Notes under the pieces: generated by a model
Database searches by the model: none
The model's input: only the letters and a program-made list of their open reading frames with translations
What the model was told of the DNA's origin: nothing
Translations under genes and position numbers: made by a program
Shown: in pieces, positions 35,714 to 44,973 of the stretch
How the letters are laid out: each line of letters begins with the position of its first letter
How positions within the stretch are numbered: position 1 is the first letter of the stretch
Assembly: GCA_963749825.1 (NCBI GenBank)
Contig: CAVVOI010000009.1
Coordinates: 806,001 to 870,000, forward strand
Source: UBA11865 sp963749825
Lineage (GTDB): Bacteria > Chloroflexota > Anaerolineae > Promineifilales > Promineifilaceae
DNA length: 64,000 bases
Reading direction: 5' to 3'

Positions 35714-36454
35714 ATGTTCCCAACCGTTAGTCTTGGTCCATTAGTATTACCGACTGCTGGTTTGGTTTACATTATCGGCGTCTGGGTAGTATTGAGTGTG
35801 ATCGAGCGTTCAGCAAAAGCAATTGGTCTGGATGCCGAAGCTACCTATGGCTTGGCAGCGATATCATTGGTTGCTGGATTCATTGGTTCTCGACTTGTCT
35901 TTGTAATCTCTCATTGGCCAGCATATCAAAGCAATATCATTGGCATCTTCTGGCCCTTGACGAGCGGCTATACCCCGTGGGCGGGCTTCCTGTTCGCCAT
36001 AGCCGCCGCCATATTATTCGGAAGAGCAAAACGGTTGCCACTAGGACCTACTTTGGATGCGCTGACACCGGGTCTATTGATTACCTTGATAACCGTTAGC
36101 CTGGCCGATTTTTTAGCCGGGCCAGGATATGGAATTCAGACTTCCGTTCCATGGCGAATCAATGTCTTTGGCATTGGACGCCACGCAGTGCAATTCTATG
36201 AAATAATCGTCGCGGTGATTGCTCTAATCGTCTGGTGGGCAGCTTACAGGCATTATCGTTACGATGGCCGGCTATTTTTGATGGCGACGGCCGTCTATGC
36301 CGGGGGGCGACTATTCATAGATGCTTTTAGGGCTAATAGTCCGTTGACAGCGAGCGGTTATCATACTATCCAGATAATGAGCCTGATTATCTTGTTGATT
36401 TGCGTTTTTCTTCTCGGCCGTATGGTTGCCACGGATGATGTACCATCAAATTAA
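35714..36454 (+). CDS. Degenerate Lgt-like membrane protein
   Basis: About 246 residues with seven helices, arranged like prolipoprotein diacylglyceryl transferase. A family-type RHAVQFYE segment stands for RHPxQLYE. The catalytic GRxxNFxNxE motif is missing; at that position the sequence reads AGPGYGIQTSVPW. A complete Lgt is encoded at 53.3 kb. This copy may have lost transferase activity or use another substrate. Because it follows a TlpA-like thioredoxin by one base, a role in exported-protein handling is possible. Confidence 0.65.
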   Translation: MFPTVSLGPLVLPTAGLVYIIGVWVVLSVIERSAKAIGLDAEATYGLAAISLVAGFIGSRLVFVISHWPAYQSNIIGIFWPLTSGYTPWAGFLFAIAAAILFGRAKRLPLGPTLDALTPGLLITLITVSLADFLAGPGYGIQTSVPWRINVFGIGRHAVQFYEIIVAVIALIVWWAAYRHYRYDGRLFLMATAVYAGGRLFIDAFRANSPLTASGYHTIQIMSLIILLICVFLLGRMVATDDVPSN

Positions 36455-36676
36455 TTTGGCGGTTCGATTATATCATTTCATCCAACCAAGCAGGCATTTT
36501 CCTCCTTTAGAATTACCGAAATAAATATCTCAAGGAATCGGATAATTCAATTTGCAATACTCGGGTGAAAGCGGTAACATGCACGGCTGATTAATCAAAG
36601 TTTCTCAGCGGGCAGGCATTTGATCACAATTCAATAGAACTCAACCCTTAAGAAACAGTTTGGGCAATCTCGATTC

Positions 36677-37393
36677 ATGTGGGACGGAGATAATTCAGGA
36701 ATGTTTGAAGTTGGTGGCAAGTACTCAAATCGTATCGGCAAGTATACGGTTGTGGAAATCAATGAGCCGAAGATGACCGTTGAATATGAAGATGGCTCCA
36801 CGGCCGAGTTAAATATGAATATACAATTTCGGATTTGGGAAAACATCCAAGCCGAAGAAGAAATAAAATCAATTCGAACGTCACGAACGAAACGAACCAT
36901 AAAAAGCGAGGGGACGAAGTTTTTCATTCGGCCAGTTAATTCCCTGGTAGCAGAACAGCTTGGGGTACGTGCTTATAAAGAGCACGTATTAGAAAAAAGC
37001 CTATCGAAATTCAATATTTCGCAAGGAGACAGATTGATCTATTTCTCGATTGAGAACGAGGTGTATTATGCAGTGGCCACGATAACGGGAAAACTTGCCA
37101 AGCCGACTGCCCGAGATCAGTTAACCGAACAGCAAACAGACGCCTCAATACTGTTATTCCCTGTTGATGTTGATGCTAGAGCTTTCAAGGTTGAAAGTGC
37201 GGTGCCCGTTGATGGAGTTGAATATGATAGCTATCCAAACATTCAAGAAATGCTAAAAAATGAGGACACGTATATACCTATAACAGAAGACGAATTCGAG
37301 GTCCTGGCCGAACTTCTAACAGAAGTAACCGTTGAAGAAATCGATGATGACAGTGAAGACGATGACGATGAGGATGAAGATTTCGAGGATTGA
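36677..37393 (+). CDS. PUA/EVE-like protein with acidic tail, unknown function
   Basis: A 238-residue soluble protein. The N-terminal 50 residues form a small beta domain (GKYTVVEINEPKMTVEYEDG). The middle (about 85-155) resembles EVE/PUA-type folds: KFFIRPVNSLVAEQLG and ISQGDRLIYFSIENEVYYA. The tail is almost purely Asp/Glu (EEIDDDSEDDDDEDE). A nucleic-acid-binding role is a guess from the fold. An ATG at 36701 is an equally good start. The stop overlaps the metG start. Confidence 0.55.
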   Translation: MWDGDNSGMFEVGGKYSNRIGKYTVVEINEPKMTVEYEDGSTAELNMNIQFRIWENIQAEEEIKSIRTSRTKRTIKSEGTKFFIRPVNSLVAEQLGVRAYKEHVLEKSLSKFNISQGDRLIYFSIENEVYYAVATITGKLAKPTARDQLTEQQTDASILLFPVDVDARAFKVESAVPVDGVEYDSYPNIQEMLKNEDTYIPITEDEFEVLAELLTEVTVEEIDDDSEDDDDEDEDFED

Positions 37394-39196
37394 TGAGGGA
37401 TAATTACAGTATAGAACCTAGACATATACTTGTTGCAGTTGCCTGGCCATATGCGAGCGCTGATATTCATCAAGGCAATGTGACCGGCTCCTATTTGCCG
37501 GCCGACATTTATGCGCGATACCATCGACTTATGGGCAACCATGTGCTCATGGTGTCTGGTTCAGATAGCCATGGCACGCCTGTAACTGTAAAGGCAGAGG
37601 CAGAAGGAAAGTCCCCTCAGGAAGTTTTTGACTATTATCACGAACGCTTCTTGGAACTATTTCAGAAGCTTGGCCTGAGTTATGATCTTTTTACCCATAC
37701 CGATACAGTTAACCACCACCGAGTATCGCAAGATATCTTCTTAGCATTGTTACAAAATGGTTACTTGTATCCGACATGTTAGCGCTCAGATGTATTCGCC
37801 TGGCGCCAATAAGTTTCTGCCGGATCGATATGTTGAAGGAACGTGCCCGGTATGTGGTCATGGACGAGCCCGTGGTGATCAGTGCGACAATTGTAATACC
37901 CTGTTTGAGAGCGCTAGCGAGCTTATTAACCCTCGAAGCAAAGTGGACGATAGTGTTCTCGAATTGCGAGATACTGAACACTTTTATCTTGACCTTGCCA
38001 GGTTAGCTGATGATGGCATCGCTGAGTGGATTGCCGATGACAAAGAATTTTGGCGACCACAGGTGATTAATTTCGCCCGGAACCTGGTTTTGAATGAAGG
38101 TCTCCACGGTCGTGCCATAACGCGAGATATGGATTGGGGGATAGAAGTTCCTTTAGAAGGTTGGGATGGCAAAGTTCTATACGTCTGGTTCGAGGCAGTG
38201 ATAGGATATTTATCTGCTTCCATCGAGTGGGCAAAAAATATAGGTGAGCCAGAGGCCTGGAAAAAGTGGTGGTATGAACCTAATTCCCGTAGTTATTATT
38301 TTGTAGGTAAGGATAATATCCCCTTTCATTCAATTATTTGGCCGGCCGAGCTCTTAGGCGTTCGTCGCCTCTATGAAGGCAATGAAGAATTGACGCTGAA
38401 TCTGCCCTATGACGTACCAGCCAATGAATTCATGAATATGGAGGGGCGAAAGATTAGCGGCAGTCAGAATTGGGGAGTTGGGATGTTAGATGCGCTGGAA
38501 CGGTATGATCCGGATCCACTCAGGTATTATCTAACAGCGACTATGCCAGAAACTCGTGATAGCGATTGGACCTGGGAGGGCTTTGTGGAGCGAAACAATG
38601 CCGAACTTGTGGCCAACTGGGGAAATCTTGTAAATCGTGTATTGAATATGACTGCTCGTTACTTTGATGGAGTCGTTCCTGAAGCAGGCGACTTGACCTC
38701 ACAAGATATCGATCTGCTTGAGGCAGTCGATCAAGGATTTGAATTAATCGGTTCCTTATTTGACGCTTGCAAGTTTCGGGCAGCATTGCAGGAGACGTTG
38801 GGACTGGCAACCAAAGTCAATCAATATTTGGAAGGAACCAGCCCTTGGACAACTTTCAATACTGATGTGGATGCGACTGGCCGATCACTTTACACTGCTA
38901 TACAGGCTATTAGCGGACTAAAAACAATGTTCGCGCCAATCTTACCATTCACGAGCCAAGCTTTACACGAGTTATTGGGTGAGAATGGCCTGTTGTTTGG
39001 CGAACAGTTGGTGGCAAGTTACCAGGAGAGTACGCTCAGTCACCTAGCCCTGACGTATAATGGTTCGCGTGCTATTGGCCGATGGGTTCGAAGCGAAATC
39101 CCAGCCGGTCGAAAGCTACCTACTCCGGCGCCCTTGTTTAAGAAGCTGGATCAAGCGGTAGTAGAAACAGAGCTTGACCGGTTATCCTCGTCTTAA
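37393..39196 (+). pseudogene. metG: Methionyl-tRNA synthetase gene with one-base frameshift
   Basis: Two frames together encode one MetRS. Frame one runs from the ATG at 37393 (the TTG at 37390 is in the same frame) to a TAG at 37780-37782 after GYLYPTC. The second frame is open from about 37757 to 39196 and resumes at SAQMYSPGANKFLPDRYVEG. Deleting one T near 37778 restores GYLYPTVSAQMYSP, which fits the family. The zinc knuckle (CPVCGHGRARGDQCDNC) is intact. The HIGH site reads HQGN and the KMSKS loop KISGS, both unusual. The gene overlaps the preceding stop. Since metG is normally essential, a sequencing error or a second copy elsewhere is as likely as true decay. Confidence 0.8.
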
Positions 39197-39301
39197 GTAA
39201 TCAATAATTTCTTGTTGAAAAAATCCTTACACCTTGTTTTCCCCTCTGAATTCGATTACCTATCTTCACAGATCTGTTTCAGCTCAGTATTTATATACAC
39301 C

Positions 39302-39403
39302 GCTGAATCATTAAGAAGTCAAACATTTGTTGGAGCCGGTCCTTTGCCCAAGCAGACCATATGTTAGTTTTTTTGACTTCAACAGCTAAACCAGCGATTC
39401 AGC
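39302..39403. repeat. Nested inverted repeats between metG and a membrane protein gene
   Basis: Outer arms GCTGAATC (39302-39309) and GATTCAGC (39396-39403) enclose inner arms GAAGTCAAA (39315-39323) and TTTGACTTC (39372-39380). The arrangement would form a long imperfect hairpin of about 100 bases. Nothing else is recognisable in the 289-base gap. Confidence 0.5.
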
Positions 39404-39485
39404 AATGGCGCCGCCCGACAATTCGTCTGTTTTTCAGGATTATTAATCAACTGGCAATGCAAAATTTCTAGGCTATCATGAAGAT

Positions 39486-40847
39486 ATGCGGCGATACTTA
39501 CCCATAACGGTGCTGTTGCTGGCGTTTCTATTAATTGCCGGCCTTTATGCAATATATACTCCTGATTGGCAGGCTCCTGACGAACCAGCCCATTACAACT
39601 ATATCAGCCAGTTGGCCAAGGGTAGTTTCCCTGTAATCGAAGCTGGAGATTATGATCAAGCATACCAAAGCCTGGTCATTTCTTCGAAATTCGATCCCCA
39701 ATATTCAGTGGAGCCATTTGAATATGAAGATTACCAGCCCCCGCTCTACTACCTGGTGCAGACGCCCATCTATTGGCTCAGTGGTGGCTTGTTAACAGCA
39801 CTGAGACTCACCTCCGTCTTTATTGGCGCCGGTGTCGTTTTGTTTGCCTATTTGATTGGGCGACAGTTGTTTCCAGGACGGGAGTGGTTGGCTTTGGCGG
39901 CGGCAGCCTTTGTTGCCTTTTTACCCCAACATGTAGCTATGCTGGCTGCAATCAATAATGACAGTCTGGCGGAATTAATAATTGCCGCGATTTTGTTTCT
40001 GCTGATCATGATGATAACCAGAACAGGTAAAGAAGACACACCAGACACAATACGGAGTTGGTCCGTTACTGATTACGGACCTAAAGATGGCGCGTTGTTT
40101 CTAATCGGTATTCTGTTAGGTCTTGGATTTTTAACCAAAGTCACGGTTTATATCCTGGTTCCAGTCATCGCCCTTTTATTCTTGTGGTTTTACTGGGGGG
40201 CATGGCGAAAGCTGGTCCGAGCATGGTTGATCATATTCGGCACGGCCGGGATCATAGGACTCGTCTGGTGGTTACGAAATCTCTATGTGTACGGCGGAAT
40301 CGATGTCCTAGGCACTGCTGCACACAACGCCATCGTTGTCGGGCAACCAAGGACCAGCGAATGGATTAGAGATTTGGGTTATCTGCAAACTCTGCGCACC
40401 TTTATGCTGACAACGTTCCAGAGTTTTTGGGGACAATTTGGTTGGATGGGCGTGGTTATGCCCCAATGGGTCTACCGGCCGCTACTTGTTTTTTCTATCA
40501 TAACGGGATTGGGTCTGATCGGGTTAGTGGCGTTTAAATCAGATTTTCGGGCTTCTCGGACGGCCATGGGAGTGATCATCATACTCATTGGCACTTTTGC
40601 AATGAGCCTGTTAGTTTATCTGGCCTACAATGTGACCTTTGTCCAACACCAGGGACGTTACTTGTTTTCTGCGCTCATACCTATCAGCATAGGCGTTGCG
40701 GCAGCCTGGGGGTTGTTAATTTCATCCATTAGCGGGCGATGGTCTTCAGCTGCCTACTTATTACCGGTATTCTTGGTTTTAAGCCTGGCATTACTTGACA
40801 TAATTGCCCTTTTCCGTTTCATAGTACCTTCTTTGGCGCTAAATTGA
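39486..40847 (+). CDS. Polytopic glycosyltransferase-like protein (DUF2142/GT39 style)
   Basis: A 453-residue integral membrane protein with about eleven helices. The first extracytoplasmic loop carries DWQAPDEPAHYNYI, the acidic motif common to DUF2142 and lipid-linked-sugar transferases of the GT-C class. Such enzymes move sugars from polyprenyl carriers to acceptors outside the membrane. The acceptor is unknown. Two GT2 genes of a surface-glycan type lie downstream on the opposite strand. Confidence 0.75.
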   Translation: MRRYLPITVLLLAFLLIAGLYAIYTPDWQAPDEPAHYNYISQLAKGSFPVIEAGDYDQAYQSLVISSKFDPQYSVEPFEYEDYQPPLYYLVQTPIYWLSGGLLTALRLTSVFIGAGVVLFAYLIGRQLFPGREWLALAAAAFVAFLPQHVAMLAAINNDSLAELIIAAILFLLIMMITRTGKEDTPDTIRSWSVTDYGPKDGALFLIGILLGLGFLTKVTVYILVPVIALLFLWFYWGAWRKLVRAWLIIFGTAGIIGLVWWLRNLYVYGGIDVLGTAAHNAIVVGQPRTSEWIRDLGYLQTLRTFMLTTFQSFWGQFGWMGVVMPQWVYRPLLVFSIITGLGLIGLVAFKSDFRASRTAMGVIIILIGTFAMSLLVYLAYNVTFVQHQGRYLFSALIPISIGVAAAWGLLISSISGRWSSAAYLLPVFLVLSLALLDIIALFRFIVPSLALN

Positions 40848-40860
40848 TGAACAGGTTGAT

Positions 40861-41130
40861 TTGGCGCTGGCTATCATGGTATTCAAGGTAAATGCGGATA
40901 TGATCGGTGTCGCCTGTTTTTTTGATGAGGAAGGCAAAATAGCAGTTCAGCGTATCAGTATGGACAATCAGTGGATGGTTGTTAGCCAGGGTCGGCAATG
41001 GGTAGACGAAGAAGGGTTACATGTACTGATCATGTTTGCCGATGATCAAGCGCGAGAGCTAATATTGGAAAGCAGTTCGATGAACTGGAAGCTAGAATCG
41101 TTGGGGGGAAGCGAACAGGTCTGGGTCTAG
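40861..41130 (+). CDS. Small protein of unknown function
   Basis: An 89-residue predicted beta-rich protein with no membrane segment. The start is a TTG with AGG five bases upstream; an ATG at 40876 (MVFKVNADMIGV) is the alternative. It begins 13 bases after the membrane glycosyltransferase gene and shares its strand. I recognise no family. Confidence 0.5.
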   Translation: MALAIMVFKVNADMIGVACFFDEEGKIAVQRISMDNQWMVVSQGRQWVDEEGLHVLIMFADDQARELILESSSMNWKLESLGGSEQVWV

Positions 41131-41207
41131 TAAAAAAGGGATGCAATAGCCTATTCCTGCCAGAGACGGTGAATGTTTTTCGAGTCCTTTTGATTTTTGA
41201 CTGAAGT

Positions 41208-42008
41208 TCAGCCACCAGACTTACGCCAAAGCATTACCAATTTTCGATATTTTGCCCATTCATAATAGGCCATATAGGCGCTAAGTCTCAGGCCATGTAG
41301 ACCATCCTGATAACCATTGAGCGTAACATAGCGCCACCAAAATTGGCGTAGGGATTGGCTAAGAGGCGTGAAGGTTTTTGGTCTGATTCCCTGTTGTTTA
41401 AGAATCGTCGCGTCGAAATTATTGTACGCGGTTTGCTTAGCATGAAAGTGGGCCGGGTCACGATAATTATGGTGAATGAGCGAATTAACCAGATAACCTT
41501 CTCGGCCATCGACCACAGCAATTTCATGCACCGGCCGCTCGTAGTGAACACAGCCATGCTTAAATAGTCGTAGTTGGTGATCCGGGTACCAGCCAGCCCC
41601 CCTCGTCAGGCGGCCAAATATATAGTTGTCCCGAGGGACGTGCCAGGCCACTTCCGGTCGGTGCTGGATCACATCACGAATTTCTGCGTCTAGTTCTTTG
41701 GTTCCCCGTTCATCAGCATCGACGAAAAATACCCAGTCTGTGCTTACAAAATCCAAGGCAGCATTGCGCTGTTGGGCAAAATTTTTAAATGTTTCTTGGC
41801 CAATCTCCGCGCCAGAATCAACGGCTAAGGTTACGGTATCATCATCACTGTAACGGTCGAATACGACGATTCGATCCGCCCAAGACACGCTGTTAATGCA
41901 ATCTGCAATGTGATTGGCTTCGTTGTAGGTGAGGATGATGACGGTTAATTCGGGGTGGGGGGGCGCCTGATCCACTTCTTTCTGGCTGCTTGATTGGACT
42001 TCGCTCAT
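41208..42008 (-). CDS. GT2 glycosyltransferase (WaaE/KdtX-like)
   Basis: About 267 residues. The GT-A donor fold begins TVIILTYNEANHIADCI, and the metal-binding DXD segment is FFVDADERG. The RNAALDFV segment fits the WaaE-like subgroup, which adds beta-linked sugars to glycans. The frame is open back to 42089, inside the neighbouring gene. I chose the ATG at 42008 since it precedes the first conserved strand by a normal distance. It follows another GT2 gene on the same strand and probably forms an operon with it. Confidence 0.82.
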   Translation of the reverse strand: MSEVQSSSQKEVDQAPPHPELTVIILTYNEANHIADCINSVSWADRIVVFDRYSDDDTVTLAVDSGAEIGQETFKNFAQQRNAALDFVSTDWVFFVDADERGTKELDAEIRDVIQHRPEVAWHVPRDNYIFGRLTRGAGWYPDHQLRLFKHGCVHYERPVHEIAVVDGREGYLVNSLIHHNYRDPAHFHAKQTAYNNFDATILKQQGIRPKTFTPLSQSLRQFWWRYVTLNGYQDGLHGLRLSAYMAYYEWAKYRKLVMLWRKSGG

Positions 42009-42033
42009 TGAGATCAGGTGATTGTATTTGGGT

Positions 42034-42960
42034 TCAGATTTGGTGCCAAATTTGAGCGGCTTCTTGATAAGCTTGTTTGATATCAGCACTGCCAGATTTT
42101 TTCGCCTTTCGGGCCATTCCTTTATTCACCAGCCGGCGAGCGATGGCAAACTTCAAACGCCCGTGATGACGTTTGTATAGCCGCGCCCGGCTCTCCCACA
42201 GGTTTATAATGGATCGAGCAGGTACTTGCTTAGTGCTCTCGCCCCCATAGTGGACGATCTCCGCCTGAGGTACCGTGTATATGGACCAGCCGGCGCGGCG
42301 AATACGCCAACACCAATCGATCTCTTCGCAATACATATGGAATGTTTCGTCGAACCCTTTGGTTGCCTCAGCAACATTCCGGCGGACCAGCATAGCTGCG
42401 CCCAATGTATGTTCCACCTGGAAGGGATCTTTATTGGCCCGATAACTACGACGAGGATAACGGCCGTTAAAACGACTTTCATATAATCGTGATGGCGCTG
42501 GCCAAAGATCGAAGGCAAGCTGTGCCAGTCCCGGAAAATGAAAAGCGCTGGACTGAAAACGGCCGTCGCCATAAACGAGCCTCGCGCCAGCCAAACCCGC
42601 TTCAGGCATTGTGTCAAGACATTCCACCAGATGACCGATGGCATACGGCCGGACGATCGTATCGGGATTAAGAAGAAGAAAATATCGTGGACCATCACCA
42701 TTGGCCGATGCTGCAGCCCACATACCTTGATTATTAGCCGCGCCATACCCAGAGTTGTGTTGGTTGATGATCAGTCGAGCTGTTGGAAATAAATCTTCGA
42801 GCAGGTTTTGGGTTCCGTCGGTGGAATGGTTATCGACTACCCATATCTCCCCTTGTAATCCGCAGCGATCCAGGTCGTTGTATATCGAACGCATGCAGTT
42901 AGCCAGGTAATCTCGAACATTCCAGCTGACAACGATAACGGCTACATCAAGCATATTCAA
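42034..42960 (-). CDS. GT2 glycosyltransferase (rhamnosyltransferase-like)
   Basis: A 308-residue enzyme. The nucleotide-sugar fold begins VAVIVVSWNVRDYL, then WVVDNHSTDGT, then the DXD-type LLLNPDTIV. The C-terminal EEIDWCWRIRRAG motif is typical of the WbbL group that adds rhamnose or similar sugars to lipid-linked glycans. It is encoded upstream of the WaaE-like gene. The dTDP-4-keto-6-deoxyglucose route gene at 12.4 kb would be compatible with such a donor. Confidence 0.85.
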   Translation of the reverse strand: MNMLDVAVIVVSWNVRDYLANCMRSIYNDLDRCGLQGEIWVVDNHSTDGTQNLLEDLFPTARLIINQHNSGYGAANNQGMWAAASANGDGPRYFLLLNPDTIVRPYAIGHLVECLDTMPEAGLAGARLVYGDGRFQSSAFHFPGLAQLAFDLWPAPSRLYESRFNGRYPRRSYRANKDPFQVEHTLGAAMLVRRNVAEATKGFDETFHMYCEEIDWCWRIRRAGWSIYTVPQAEIVHYGGESTKQVPARSIINLWESRARLYKRHHGRLKFAIARRLVNKGMARKAKKSGSADIKQAYQEAAQIWHQI

Positions 42961-43182
42961 ATCAAATCCACCAGGTTCTAGGCTGCCCGTAAAAAAGTTG
43001 TGAGCTTCCTTTCAAGAATCTTCCTAGGCTAATAGTCTCAAGTCAGCAAGTATATAAGGAAATGATATATGCCTATCGTGATGTTCCCAAGCAACTCTTA
43101 TGTGGCGCTAAGTTGGATTGAACTATAGGCGCTGTAGATTCTGTGCAAAGGCGTGATGGAATAGGTGGAATCAGATTGGGAA

Positions 43183-44946
43183 CTAAATGATCCGGCTTCG
43201 AATTTTGGAGCTGGCATAGTCCAGCATAGCGACAACAACGGCAATTGCTAACATCATGACGCTGGCTGCCCGATAACGGTTCTGTTGAATATTCTGGCTT
43301 AGGACGAAGCCAATGCCGCCGCCGCCGATAAAACCGATGATGGTCGACATACGGACGTTAATATCCCAACGATAGAGGGCGAACGCGGTAAATGGGGGGA
43401 CCACCTGAGGTATGACAGCGTATACTACCATCTGCAGCCGGCTGGCGCCCGTCGCCGTAATAGCTTCCACCGGCCCTTCGTCGATGCCTTCAACCTGTTC
43501 TGAGAACAGTTTACCCAATGCGGCGATTGAGTGAAGGGTGAGGGCTAAAATGCCGGCGAAGGGGCCAAGGCCAACCCAGACGACGAAGACGATGCCCATG
43601 ATCAACGGTTCGATCGCTCGCAATGCGTTAAGAATGAGGCGGACAATGGAATAGACGGCGAAGCCAATGCGATAGGGATGTTTGGGCGCCGGGAAGAAAG
43701 CGAAGATCGCCGACGGCAGGCTGCCGACGAGAGCCATCAATACGATAAAGAGTAGTTCATTGTCAGGATCATAGATTGGTTCGAGGAATGAACTCAGGAA
43801 GTAGATGGCTACTCCGGCAAGTAGGGCGATGACCAAAAACTTGAGGATGGTTACGATTACCCGGAGAAATGGACCGAGCGAGCTTGATACCGAGGTTAGA
43901 TTGTGGGGGAGTACGGCGAGACCCACAATACCGGCAAGAAAACCACCGATGATCGCCGAAATCATAATCCAACTCGCCGAAAGATCATATTCATAAAGCC
44001 AGGCAAAGAATCCGGCTACAGCGGCAATCAATACAGCCATGCCTAATAAGGTCAAAACCGCGGTTAGAATCCTAGCCGGTAATGTACCCCAACTAAGGAC
44101 GGCTTCTTGAGCATATCGACTGGTATATCCGGCGGTGATGAAACCGGCCAGTAAGGCAACGACCGCCGGCAATAATAGGTTGAGCACATCAGCAAGCACA
44201 AAAATAAAGTTGCCCAAGAAACCAAACGGCCCCAGGTTTTCTTCGAGCCAGGCGCCAACAACCAGGCCTAGTTTAGCCAAAACAGCCAAACCAAAAATGA
44301 GAATCAGGAGTGCAATTAGGATTCGAACCCCTGTAAGTATCTTCATACCTGTGGAACGTTCTTCCTCGGTGAGCAGAGGCGGCCCTACACGCGTGACGAC
44401 CCAGATTAAGGCGGCTGCAACAATCAAAGCCAACAAACCCAGCCAGGGTTGCTCGGCCACAAATTCCGTCAGTTCAACCACTTGGTTAGAAATCAACGAG
44501 CCAACAACCCCGCCGATAACAACACCTACGAGGGCAGCAGAAACCGAAGCCAGGGGCCAGGTGATATTTTCCATGAGATTGCGGGCCGCCAAAAAAGAGA
44601 CTGGAACAGCCAGCAATGTACCTATGGCCGAGGCCAGGAGAGCCATGTATATGGTTTCCACGATTCGCTCGGCTGTTGTCACCGCAGCGTCGCTAAAGGT
44701 AAAAAAGGGCCAACCCCCTTCGAGATTGAGTTCACCAAAATCGGGATCGGCCAATAAGCGTAAGACTCGAAGCAATCCTTCTTGCCTGTCCGGGCTTAGC
44801 GGTTTCTCGAGATTGATTTCCGTTTTGTCTACGGCATAGGCATAGATCAAGAAGATGCCAATAATGGCCAGGATAATGGCTATCGTCCTGACAAGACGCT
44901 TGCCGGCGCGTTCAGCGTTTGCTTCACCAATTGCTGCTTGACTCAT
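43183..44946 (-). CDS. phnE: PhnE-type ABC permease with large internal insertion
   Basis: A 587-residue membrane protein; normal PhnE has about 270. The permease core is split. Part one ends near residue 125 (AVPVSFLAARNLM), and part two restarts near 430 (RLILNALRAIEPLIMG). The EAA loop contacting the ATPase is EQVEGIDEGPVEAITATGAS. The insert of about 300 residues adds six or more helices and has no family I recognise. Together with PhnC and PhnD it should import phosphonate, phosphite or another small oxyanion. No C-P lyase gene is nearby. Confidence 0.85.
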   Translation of the reverse strand: MSQAAIGEANAERAGKRLVRTIAIILAIIGIFLIYAYAVDKTEINLEKPLSPDRQEGLLRVLRLLADPDFGELNLEGGWPFFTFSDAAVTTAERIVETIYMALLASAIGTLLAVPVSFLAARNLMENITWPLASVSAALVGVVIGGVVGSLISNQVVELTEFVAEQPWLGLLALIVAAALIWVVTRVGPPLLTEEERSTGMKILTGVRILIALLILIFGLAVLAKLGLVVGAWLEENLGPFGFLGNFIFVLADVLNLLLPAVVALLAGFITAGYTSRYAQEAVLSWGTLPARILTAVLTLLGMAVLIAAVAGFFAWLYEYDLSASWIMISAIIGGFLAGIVGLAVLPHNLTSVSSSLGPFLRVIVTILKFLVIALLAGVAIYFLSSFLEPIYDPDNELLFIVLMALVGSLPSAIFAFFPAPKHPYRIGFAVYSIVRLILNALRAIEPLIMGIVFVVWVGLGPFAGILALTLHSIAALGKLFSEQVEGIDEGPVEAITATGASRLQMVVYAVIPQVVPPFTAFALYRWDINVRMSTIIGFIGGGGIGFVLSQNIQQNRYRAASVMMLAIAVVVAMLDYASSKIRSRII

Positions 44947-44973
44947 CTTTGTTGATCCACTAGTGATTCAGGC

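Noticed and set aside
37757..37782. Programmed +1 frameshift in metG
   Set aside because: The site lacks a known slippery codon or stimulatory Shine-Dalgarno-like element; an indel is the simpler explanation.
44135..44839. A 234-codon open frame on the plus strand inside the second phnE
   Set aside because: It lies antisense to a well-supported permease and has the low-complexity Ser/Thr/Arg composition typical of shadow frames.
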